Assembly: GCA_033065855.1 (NCBI GenBank)
Contig: JAVXUO010002124.1
Span: 34,553-98,552, forward strand
Source of the DNA: Escallonia rubra
Lineage: Eukaryota > Streptophyta > Magnoliopsida > Escalloniales > Escalloniaceae
DNA length: 64,000 bases
Direction of reading: 5' to 3'
Position numbers and translations under genes: made by a program. Every line of letters starts with the position of its first letter. Position 1 is the first letter of the stretch. Positions 1 to 10,587 of this stretch are shown piece by piece. The notes below the pieces were generated by a model, which worked only from the letters and a program-made list of their open reading frames with translations, did no database searches and had not been told where the DNA came from.

Positions 1-125
<125 letters not shown>

Positions 126-1224
126 TTTCTTTTCAATTTATAGAGTTTTTTAAAAAAATATACTGAAAATAAAGTCTTAATAAGTTGGTATATTACTGAT
201 GTAGAATTTTAAAATGCTTAAAATTGAATAGCTGTAAAATTAAGACACCATAAAAAAAAGATTGGTTCAAATTTTCTTCTAAACAAAGTTTATTTAATTC
301 AACTCATGTTCTATCTAATATATTGTCTAGAACCTTTGTAGATTAATAATGTTAAATAAATGAGAGCATATGTCGATCTTTATACCCCGTGTGCTTGTCT
401 ACGCTTCACACTTTATTTTTTGGCTAAAAGATAAATAAAATTCTGCTATTACCTTTTTTATGTCAAAGTACGGTGTATACGAAAAACTTCCCTAGATTTA
501 TTTTCAAACATTATAGGATTTTAATATTACATGCTATTTTTAAATTCTTTCTTTTATTATAAATTTCATATGTGGGTTTTTTTTTTCCTTAATCTAAATA
601 TGCAGGTTTTTATTTTTATGTTATCTAGGTTATTATATTGGATTGACTGTACTTTGAATGCTAACAAATGATAAAATTAAGGTAGTAATTATTATATAAC
701 AACACATAACCTTAAATACGAAAGTAGAGCTCAAAGAACTAAACGTGGAAGTCAATTATTGATTCACAGTCGTTATAATGTTGTGTCATTCTTAAGATCC
801 ATGAATTCGAGTTCTGCATGCATACCCTTTTCGATTTTCTTGGTTGCCACTTGTGTCAACTCAATGTTGGTCATTATTTACAGTGTAAAAGGTAAGAATT
901 ATTTCTTCAAACATAATTTAATTAATACAAAATTTTCATTTTCTTGCCCTTTTTTATGTCACATGAGCAAATATGTCAGGATGCAAAACCCTACCAAGAT
1001 TGTTCTCTGTCCACAATTTATGCTGATGCAAGAATAAATGAGGAGCAAACTGAATCTTGCAAGTAAGTACGGCTACATACGTTGTATATGGAGGCGGCAT
1101 TGTGTACCTGGCCGATATGCAGGGAGGATCGAGAGGGGTAGTACAAGCTCTCACGTATATCCAACAAACTGAATTATTTGCTTCATTCATGGGACCAAAT
1201 AGATGCTGTTGGTCGATCAAGAAT
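126..1224. other. AT-rich intergenic DNA, no gene seen
   Basis: Short open frames on both strands have no recognisable domain, no consistent splice signals and no similarity to the genes further on. I see nothing assignable here. Confidence 0.6.
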
Positions 1225-2140
1225 TTTAATGACAAACGCCATAAAAATGAAGTTATCCATCAACATTCAAATGTACCCATGTTGTTATATTCGAAAGGGA
1301 TCTTATATATTGATCCCTTGCGTTGAGTGTGTGAAAAAAGAGTAGTTATTCAAGATTCGTAGAGCGTCTTGCACCAAGTTAAAACTCATTGACAGCACTT
1401 TGACAATACTTTTAGCAACAAACGTCGACTTTAGTTAAAATTCACTCGAACTTTTAGTTTTAGATGAAAAGTGGAGCTAGAAGAAGTTGCAATTATCAGA
1501 GTTGGAACGAAAATCTTCTCCAACGAACTCAATGGCAAAGCATGGACATTATCTACAGGAAAAACTTTTAGTGGCATTTTTTATAATACCTTTATCATAT
1601 CGGCAATACCTCATCACGAATAGTGCTTTCAAAAGTGTCGCCGATGAATTTCAAGGACGATTTTGCGTCCTTTTCCAAATAAAGGTCGGAGGAAGTTACT
1701 AACAAGCGTTCCCCTCCATACACCCCCCCCACCCACAGACACACACCCAACCCACCCATGCACCACAATTAGTATGGAGGGTTATAACTTGTGTCTCCAG
1801 ACGCCTATCGTGTCTAGATCCAATTCATACTTGCACGGAATAAATTGGCAACTACGTCTCGGTTCACCCGGGGCTCAAGACTCTTACTTTTTCTTTGAGC
1901 GCTTTCATTGTGCTTAGTTTTGGAAGGAACGATCAGCCCATCTTTTGGACTCAATAATGTTGTCCACATTTGTCCCTTTTGGAACGAAAGGTCTCTCAAA
2001 GTCAATTGTGATACTGTTGTTTCTTTAACTACTAACGTCCCATAGATGAGAGTTAATAGGGCTAGATGGTGATAAAACAAGAGTTGCTAATTATTATTAT
2101 TTTTTGCTGAAACAAAAGTAGAAACAAAACAAAGATGTAT
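1225..2140 (+). repeat. Diverged direct duplication, copy A
   Basis: This stretch matches 2900-4985 in the same orientation along most of its length, for example the shared words around 1250/3595, 1470/3826, 1640/4030, 1768/4570 and 1930/4745. Substitutions and small indels are frequent. The similarity ends near 2140, where an AT-rich stretch resembling a MITE end begins. No coding capacity is evident in either copy, so the unit is probably non-coding or an old transposon. Confidence 0.75.
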
Positions 2141-2899
2141 TATACTCCCTTTATCCCAAAAGAATTTATCATTTTTTTTCTTTTGGGCTGTCCCAAAAAA
2201 TTGATCAGTTTCAAAATTCATTAAGGACATCATATAAAGCTTATACCATACTAATGTAATAAGTCTTTCATCACCGATTAGTGCCACAATAAAAAAAACA
2301 CACAATCGAGCCATGAGTTGACTACAAATAGTGCAACGCCGTGAAATTTTAGAGGTGCCCAAAATAATTAGTGGTTTGCTGAGAGAAAAATAATAATGAT
2401 GATTTCTAGTGACAATTGAGATTGCGTTATAATTATATTGAGGATCCAATTGGGACTTTGGTGTAATTGTGTTGAAAAATGTTGGATTATACTATGAGCG
2501 GCTTGGTCACACAAACACCCTTGTCATCCAAATCTAATAAATTTCACACACAAAAAAAAGCAAAATAATCAGTTATGAGTCAACTCTATCACCAAATAAA
2601 ATCATTCGTTCGTAAGTGAAAATGGTAAATTCTTGTTAGAAACTCTAGGACCTAAGAGTGATTAAAAATTTAGTGTCCATCATCTCAGGGATAATATGAC
2701 ATTATGAAAGTATTACTTATGAGATACTCCGTTCTCTTTGCTTCTTCCTAATTTTGAGAGGAAAGATTCGAACATAAAGTAGCCCAAATTTTTCTTCTTT
2801 TCTCTCTTGAAAATAACTCACAAGCTAAAAAAAGGAAGGAAAGGACCGACTTCTCTTTCTTTTCATCTCTCTTTCTCCTAAAAAAACTCAAAAACATGC
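2141..2899. other. Intergenic DNA with a possible truncated Stowaway-like end
   Basis: At 2143 a TA is followed by CTCCCTTTATCCC, the usual start of a Stowaway terminal repeat. I found no matching inverted end before 2950. The rest is AT-rich and shows no gene. Confidence 0.35.
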
Positions 2900-2948
2900 A
2901 AAAGAGTTTTAACGACAAGCACCATTTAAATAATGATGTTATGAAGTG

Positions 2949-3585
2949 CAGGGGCGGACCACCCACCTGACCGTGGGGGCCATGGCACCCCCCATTTTTT
3001 TAGAAATTTTCTTTTTGATATATAGATAGATAGATATTGCATAAATATATTTAAATAAATTACAAAAATATCGTTATAATAATTAATTAAGATTTTATTT
3101 TGTTGTGTTGTTTACTCTTTGTGCTACCTGTTATCATATATTTTTCTTTTTCATTTCCTTATTCGATCTTCACTCTTCTAAATTCTAAAAATTACAAAAA
3201 AAAAAAAAAAAAAAAAGAGTAGGCAAAAATTAGTTTTGGTTTTTTTTTTTTTTTTTTAGTTTAAATTTTTATACATATATTAACTTATATGTTACTAGTG
3301 TACTCATACAATTAATAATAACATTAGTAAATTCTTTCGTGTAAGTTTAGTAATTTGTTATTACTAATCTTACCAAGTTAAATAAATCACTTTGAATAGT
3401 AAAATTATATGATTAGTAGTCAAATTGATAAGGTATTTTGTATATAATGATGCTAATTACATTATGTTTCTGATTTTTTATGTTTTATGTAAATTTGAAC
3501 CTTTTAAAATTCTTTTAAGTGAGTCATTAATTATTATTTTTTACTTTTTGGCCCCCCGCGATTAGATTTTTTGGATCCGTCCCTG
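2949..3585. mobile_element. Non-autonomous hAT-type element with 8-bp target duplication
   Basis: The ends are imperfect inverted repeats: CAGGGGCGGACC on the left and, read from the right, CAGGGACGGATCC. The element is flanked by a perfect 8-bp direct repeat ATGAAGTG at 2941-2948 and 3586-3593, the size hAT transposases make. Removing the element restores continuity with duplication copy A. Its 637-bp interior is AT-rich and has no transposase frame, so it would depend on an enzyme supplied elsewhere. Confidence 0.88.
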
Positions 3586-4107
3586 ATGAAGTGATTCATC
3601 AACATTCAACGGCACCCATGTTACTTTATACAATCCCTCTCATTGAGGGTGTGAAAAAAGACTAATTATCCAAGATTCGCAGGAAAGAAAAAAAAAACGG
3701 TGCAAGTGGTAGTAACTCTAAACTTGAGTGGAGCAGTATTGTAGCTAAAAACTCATTAATAGCACTTTGACAACGCTTTTAGCGAAAAACATTGAAACAA
3801 ATTAATTTCAATTGAAGTTTTAGCTGAAAAGTGGAGCTAGAAGAAGTTGCAAAAAAAAAATTCTCCTCCCGAACAACTCGGTTGGAACGCATGGACAATC
3901 TCTACAGAAAACCATCTATCAACGCTTGGAGCAACTTCCTCCCAACTGAAAAACAAACCGGTTTTAGCAGCATTTCTAAAAACACATTTATAATAGTGGC
4001 AATACTTCTTTGAAAGTGCTTTTAGAAGTGTCGTCCATGAATTTTAAGGACGATTTTGCGCCATTCCCAGTAAAGGACCGAGGAAGTTATTAACAAGTGT
4101 TCCCCTC

Positions 4108-4543
4108 TAGAGACAGAGCTAGCAAGTGGCACAAGTTGGCAGGGCTGCTCCGACATATTTCCCATATACATGGGATATATCTAGCTCACAATAATAAAAA
4201 TGTCTACCTGAAAATTTTAAAAATACTCGAAAGATATGTCTTTTTGGTCATTTTACATGTTAAAGTACCTAAATATGCTAGGAATAGGAATAGTTAAAAT
4301 AAATATCCTTTTGATCATTTTAAATTATAAAATTACGCAAATATTCACAAAAAAATAACGTCTAAACTGCAAACGAATAAAGTCAGCACTCAACACACTG
4401 CACACAGCGACATAACGATACCGCTACACCTCACACACTTTCTCCTCTCCCTCCTCCGGCGGCCAGGGACGATTTTGTTAACAATTTCTTCCTCATATTT
4501 TGGTATCCACCTTAAAAATGATTCTCGGCTCTGTCCATCTCTA
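4108..4543. mobile_element. Candidate inverted-repeat insertion in copy B
   Basis: About 430 bases are present in copy B but absent at the matching place in copy A (near 1710-1765). The edges read TAGAGACAGAGC on the left and, on the other strand from the right, TAGAGATGGACAGAGCC, which look like short imperfect inverted repeats. I could not define a target duplication, so the class is open. Confidence 0.5.
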
Positions 4544-4985
4544 CACCCACCTCCCCCCACGTACCCACACCACAATTAGGATGGAGGGCTGGGTTATACC
4601 TTGTGCCCATAGACGCCAATCATGTCTAGATCCATTTCATACTTGCAAGGAGTAACCGAATACATTGGCAACAATGTCTAGGTTCACCCGAGGCTTAAGA
4701 CTACTTTTCTTTGAGCTCTTTCACTGTGGTTAGTTTTGAAAGGCCTGACCAGCCCATCTCTTGGACTCAATATAACGTTATCCACTTTTGTCCCTTTTGG
4801 TACCATTTACCAAAGGTTTGTCAAAGTCATAGTGATACTGTTGTTCCTCTTAAGTACTGACGTCCCATATACAAGAGTTAAATAAGGCTTAGGTGGCGAT
4901 ATCTTACCATCTTGGTAAAAAAAAAAATGTTAATTAATCTCTTAATTTGTCGGTACAAAAGCGAAAACGAAATAAAGATGTATCA

Positions 4986-5351
4986 TATTGAAATGATTAG
5001 TTTTACGGGATAAAACAGAATAAGTGAGACACGTATATGGGCTACTCCTGCACCTTACGTAAATTTATTCTGCACACGTCGTGCAGTGAAATGACATAAT
5101 CAGTCCTTACCACATATTTAGCGAGAAATAGCGTCTAAAAGCAAGCAAAAGATTTTGATCTGAATCTAGCCTACGAAGAACCACAAGGGCATATTAGTCA
5201 ATTTGAACATCACTTGAACTTTCGGGCTTCTGAAAGTTCCAAGTCAGCATTCAAAGCATCTAATATTTTTTCTCCAAAAAAGGTAAATAAAAGAGAGAAG
5301 TCTACCGAATATTTAGTACACAGTCATAGAAAAGTTCTACACACCTGAACC
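4986..5351. other. Presumed upstream region of the GH31 gene
   Basis: This is AT-rich DNA between the duplicated unit and the GH31 TATA-like sequence. No coding frame is evident and no regulatory element could be assigned with confidence. Confidence 0.4.
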
Positions 5352-5369
5352 TATATATATGTATATATC
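5352..5369 (+). promoter_or_regulatory. TATA-like sequence upstream of the GH31 gene
   Basis: A run of alternating TA interrupted by a G lies about 40-55 bases before the ATG at 5408. If it is the TATA box, the 5' untranslated leader would be very short. AT repeats are common here, so this is only a candidate. Confidence 0.35.
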
Positions 5370-5407
5370 TATTGATGAATCTTGATCTATATTTCCAAAA
5401 TTCCTAG

Positions 5408-8400
5408 ATGACAATCCTCAAAATCACCACTAAGCACCACAAACATCTAAACAACCCCTTTCCCTCCAACCCAAGATCTCTCCCTTTTATTAAGGGAACT
5501 CTCTTCTTCGATCCCCAAACAGTCCCGTCCGACCAGATCTTTAGTATTGGAAAGGATTATCAGCTGTCATGGACATCAAAGAATGGTGGGTCTCTCTCAA
5601 TCTCTCATCAATCTCAGCCTACCAGACCCATATGGTCTACCATCCCTGGAGAAGCCTTTATTTCTGCAGCCACAGCTGAAACAGAGGTGGACGAGAGCAG
5701 GGGATCATTCGTCATTAAAGACAAAAATGTCCATTTGATATGCAATCATCAGACAATTGAAGATATAAGGGTGATCAATCAATCTGATATCAGCTCACAA
5801 GTAAAAGATCAGGATCTCACACCAGGTTATGTGGGAGTGAATCAAGAATTCCCAGTTTTGCTAATAACAGGGAGGGTTTTCAGTGTGAAAAAGAAGAAAA
5901 GCAGGGGTGGGGTATCTGGCATTAGTGAGAACAACTGGAACTATGTGGAAAAAGAACATTCTGTTGTTGCAAGATACTGGCTTTTGTGTGATCAGAAAAC
6001 CAGTGATCAAGTTGGGTTTCAAGTCAGACTTGGAAAACCCAATTTGCAGTCTCCCCAAAGAGTTTCTCCTAAATTTTACAAGGGCTTCTCTAGGAAGTTG
6101 GGACACATTCGGAGACGACCTGTTGAGTGGTGCTGGCTCTTTTCAAGGCGAAAAGGTTTTATTAGAGTTTCATCATCAGAAGAGGAAAATGAAGTAATGA
6201 AAGCCACAGGATTTGCAGAACTAAACAGGATCTGTCTAACATATTCAAGCGAACGAAATGAGAGATTCTTTGGATTTGGAGAGCAGTTTTCTCATATGGA
6301 CTTCAAAGGAAAAAGGGTGCCAATTTTTGTTCAAGAACAAGGAATTGGGAGAGGAGACCAACCAATCACATTTGCAGCCAACCTAGTAAGCTACAGGTAC
6401 ACAAAAGTTAGCTACTGAATCATCAAATACGCCCAAAAAATAAGTAGCTGATTAGGTGACCAATGCTCAGAAAATGCTACGTTCTATTGCAGGGCGGGAG
6501 GTGATTGGAGTACAACTTATGCGCCTTCTCCTTTCTACATGACGTCGAAGATGAAATCACTTTACCTAGAAGGATACAACTATTCAGTTTTCGATCTAAC
6601 GAGACACGATAGAGTTCAAATACAGGTAATGTATGATTTTGCATGCCTTTATGTCATTCAAATACTTGAGCAACTTATCAGTAACATTCGCAAAGACTTG
6701 GAAGCTATTCTGGGCGATATACAGAGACAAACTTGGGTTTCTCATGAACAGAAACATTTGCCAGAGATAAAAGTTGGCCCTGCTTTTAGTACACATTAGA
6801 TCTTACAGAATGCTAACTTTAAATCTCATTCTCTGTGTTTTGGTCATGCTTGAAGATACATGGAGATGTGATTGAAGGTAGGATATTGCATGGCAACTCA
6901 CCTTCTGAGCTCATTGAACACTTGACGGAAACAATTGGGAGACCTCCAGAGCTTCCTCGGTGGATAATTTCTGGTGCTGTAGTGGGAATGCAAGGTGGAA
7001 CAGATAATGTGCGTCGTGTTTGGGATGAGCTGCAAAGCTACCATGTCCCCGTATCAGCATTCTGGTTGCAGGTATGGAATTTTCGCATATGCAAGATAGT
7101 TTAAGGGCAATGCTTACATGCCACATTTCATTCAAAATAATTTTCCTTTTACAATGCACAAAACCAGTATTTCGTCTTTATTTAAACATAATAGTACGTA
7201 TGCCAATTATTATTATAGCTTTTCTTTTCATACTTTGCTTTTCTCCCTTGTTCATAAGATTGTTGATGGATTTGCGTAGCTTGGGAGAATATGCGATAGA
7301 GACATTTGTGAACAATTAATTAGGACCAAAATAGAAATGAGTATCAAAGGCCTATATTGCTCAAAGATTTGATTCATGGTACTTCGTTGATGAAGGACTG
7401 GGTAGGGCAAAGGGAGACAGTTATTGGATCACAGCTTTGGTGGAACTGGGAAGTGGATACAACAAGGTATTCGGGATGGCGGCAACTAACCGAAGATCTT
7501 AGTGCTCAGCGTATCAAAGTGATGACATACTGCAACCCTTGTCTAGCTCCGGTATTTAACTATTACATTCACTATAGCCTTCCATGATCAGTTTATGATG
7601 CTAGATTGAGAATCTGTAACTTCAAAATTTAAGCTCTCGTGTGCTATTGCAGATGCATAAAAAACCGAACACTAGGAGACACCTTTTTGAGGAGGCAAAG
7701 AAGTTGGACATTTTAGTCAAAGACAATAGCGGAGAACCATACATGGTTCCGAACACAGCTTTTGATGTGGGAATGATGGATTTGACACACCCACATACTG
7801 CAAGTTGGTTCAAGCAGATTTTACAAGAAATGGTGGATGACGGAGTCAGGGGATGGATGGCTGATTTTGGTGAAGGCCTGCCAGTGGATGCCTGCCTCTA
7901 TTCAGGTCTGATATTCAAACTCCTTCCTTGATGGCTTGTGATTATGCTGTTAATAAAATAAAGGAAGGGAAAGGTCCTTCCCTTTTGGGCCGGTTGTGGG
8001 CCACTATTAATTTCAAAACATCTAAGACAAAAACCAGCTACCGCTGTTTCCACTCTTGGCTTGCTGGAAATGATTTCATCCACCAAAAAAGACTTCTGAT
8101 CACAACGAAAATTTGAAAAGTGTACAGTAGGTGTTGCTTTCAGGATAAAAAATCTATAGCAACTTTCAAAGATGATAGGCTATGGTAGTATTTGTGTTGG
8201 GTTCTCATGGAGTTTAATAGCAAAAAAGCAAGCTTAAGACCAAAGAGAGAAGTAACTAAAAGATTTTCGTCGACAAAGATCCCTCTCTCTCTCTCTCTGC
8301 ATGTCTTTCATTCTCTGTGTTTTTCCAATCTATAAAGGGTACTTTGTGTTTGTTCGTGTGTTGTTTGTGTGTTTGTGTGCTTGGGCAGGCCTGTGTTTCG

Positions 8401-9650
8401 TTCTTTATGTCTTTTCAAGGTCTAACACCGACTACCACGTCTATTACCCACTATATGTCTCAACAAGATTATTTCATTTGGTTAACTTCAATGATCCACT
8501 ATCCCTTCAGGTGAAGATCCTATCTCAGCCCATAACAGATACCCCGAGTTATGGGCAAAAATAAACCGGGAGTTTGTGGAAGAATGGAAAACTGCCCGGG
8601 TTGGTAAGCAGATGGAGGACCCGGAAGAAGCCTTAGTTTTCTTCATGAGGGCCGGTTTCAGGGATACTCCCAAATGGGCAATGCTATTTTGGGAAGGGGA
8701 CCAAATGGTAAGTTGGCAGGCTAATGATGGGATAAAAAGCGCGGTTGTCGGCTTGTTAAGTAGCGGACTTTCTGGGTATGCTTTCAACCATAGTGATACT
8801 GGAGGCTACTGTGCAGTAAACTTACCATTTTTCAAGTATCAAAGAAGTGAAGAGTTGCTTTTGAGATGGATGGAGCTAAATGCTTTCACCACTGTGTTTC
8901 GGACCCATGAAGTAAGTACCAGACTGCCACCTGAAATGCATAAACACATTGAAATTTGTCATCATTATCACTGACAGCGATTGATCATATCAGAACAATA
9001 ATTCTAGAAATGTGACGATAATCTTAGACACATACTCTGACAACTGTAATTTTTGGCCTAATGATTTCCAACTTCTGTGTTCAATGCCATTTCCAATCAG
9101 GGAAACAAGCCAGCTTCCAACAGCCAGTTCTACACAAGCCACAAATCTTTGTCACACTTTGCACGTTTTGCAAATGTTTACAAAGCTTGGACATTTTACA
9201 GGATCCAGCTTGTTAAGGTAATGTCACGACTTCAACAGTATTCAATCTATACTTCAACTAGAGTTGCAGTTGAGGAGTTAACCCGTCGTATATACGTGCA
9301 TGTCCACATAACAGGAAGCTTCTCAAAAGGGCCTTCCGGTTTGCCGCCACCTATTCCTCCACTACCCGGATGATGAACATGTGCATAGCTTGACTTATGA
9401 ACAATTTCTGGTTGGCTCGGAGATCCTAGTGGTGCCTGTGCTTGACAAAGGCAAAAAGGATGTTAAGGCCTATTTTCCAGTAGGAGAGAGTTGTGCTTGG
9501 AAACATATTTGGACCCAAAAACTATATACAAGACAGGGTTCAGAAGCTTTGGTGGAGGCTCCAATAGGCTATCCTGCCATTTTTGTTAAGGATGGCTCTG
9601 TTATCGGCGAGACCTTTCTAGACAACCTAAGACAACATGATATTCTGTAA
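5408..9650 (+). CDS. GH31 alpha-glycosidase, YihQ/sulfoquinovosidase-like (8 exons, 866 aa)
   Basis: Hydrolyses alpha-glycosides by the retaining GH31 mechanism. Exons rebuilt by reading splice sites and phase: 5408-6396, 6493-6625, 6856-7071, 7396-7551, 7653-7905, 8511-8911, 9101-9217 and 9315-9650. They join to one 866-residue frame with no stop. The catalytic nucleophile is Asp569 in GWMADFGE and the acid/base is Asp678 in HSDTGG, the two GH31 signatures. The sequence QLWWNWEVD near residue 459 and the DADF/GDQ-type surroundings fit the plant proteins annotated as alpha-glucosidase YihQ, whose bacterial relative cleaves sulfoquinovosyl glycerol. There is no obvious signal peptide: the N-terminus is basic and polar (MTILKITTKHHKH). 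The start is the first ATG of the frame. GH31 membership is secure; the substrate is inferred. Alternatives are a broad alpha-glucosidase or an alpha-xylosidase. Confidence 0.93.
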
Positions 9651-10223
9651 AGCAATGGCCAAAGCTGCTATGTATTTTTGGGATTCATAAGATGAACGTG
9701 ACCTATCTCTGTCAGTTAGGAACAATACTGACATCAATTGTATATAACCAGCAGGAAAAGTTGAAATTTTTTCTTTGCTAACATTTTAGTTGTACAGAGG
9801 TTCTTTTGATATTAAAGGCTTCAATTTTTCTGGCCATGTTTTAGTAGTTGAACTTGCAAACTACTACTTAGTTCAGTTTACTGTTTGTTTTGCATTATAA
9901 AGAATAATAAGGTTTTCTATAACCACGAAAAGGCTCCATTCAACAAGCAAACATATTCAATGAAGGTGTCGCAGACGTTAACACTGCACCATCTTATTCA
10001 ATTACTAAAGTTTAATGGCTTCGGCAATCTTTCTAAACTCGGTTTTCTAGCTTATCAGAACTAGCTAACACGCACCAATTAGCGATGCCCGACCAGATGT
10101 TTTGAGGGGATCACCTCATTATCATCGTCCAATTATCGAATTTAATAGTGATTTCACTCAAATCCACAGAGATGCAAACTGTGCGTTTAAAGGCGATCCC
10201 GCATTTTGCTCAAGTAACGAGCC
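9651..10223. other. 3' flank of the GH31 gene, no further gene
   Basis: Contains the presumed 3' untranslated region, AT-rich with several AATAA-like words around 9890-9905. The remainder, next to the gene tail on the other strand, shows no coding signal. Confidence 0.5.
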
Positions 10224-10587
10224 TCAATCGGCCAGCACAATGGTGGGGACGTTTCGACTAACTGGAATAGTGTAGATAGCAGGAACCTGAATTAATTCAG
10301 CCATTACCATGCTCCTCATAAACCCATCAGAGGAAAACTCCCAAAAGTCTGAAACAAAAGCCTAACCCAGTTATCAAACAGAAGTACGTCTCCCTCTTGA
10401 TTTAAGCAGACTAGCCAATTGTAACAACAAGCACACAAAGCACCATTTAGACATATTATCAAACATTTGAGCATCAAACAAGAAAAGAGTGCCCACCTTC
10501 ATTAAGAGTTGAAGCAATCGACAAATGAGACTTCTGGACGGAAAGAAGATCATACAAGTGAAGGGGATGAAATTTGTTGATAAACAT
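10224..10587 (-). pseudogene. 3' tail of an unrecognised gene, two exons
   Basis: On the minus strand an exon (10497-10587) ends in a GAAG|GTGGGC donor after an open frame with FINKFHPLHLYDLLSVQKSH. After a 148-base intron with a CAG acceptor, a second exon (10224-10348) continues in phase and ends at a TGA, with SMVMAELIQVPAIYTIPVSR near its middle. Phase 1 on both sides fits, which is unlikely by chance and suggests real coding ancestry. I do not recognise the family. Upstream the frame meets a stop near 10645 and I find no further exons up to the chromovirus. The gene body appears to be lost or separated, making this a fragment, unless a distant exon was missed. Confidence 0.55.

Larger units (their letters stand above)
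2900..4985 (+). repeat. Diverged direct duplication, copy B (interrupted)
   Basis: This is the second copy of the unit at 1225-2140, enlarged by two insertions: a hAT-type element at 2949-3585 and an inverted-repeat insertion near 4108-4543. When these are removed, the order of shared blocks matches copy A throughout. It ends about 420 bases upstream of the GH31 start codon, so part of it may lie in that gene's promoter. Confidence 0.75.

Noticed and set aside
759..1326. Overlapping frames that could be a small gene near the left edge
   Set aside because: No start context, splice logic or similarity; the plus and minus frames overlap and neither is convincing.
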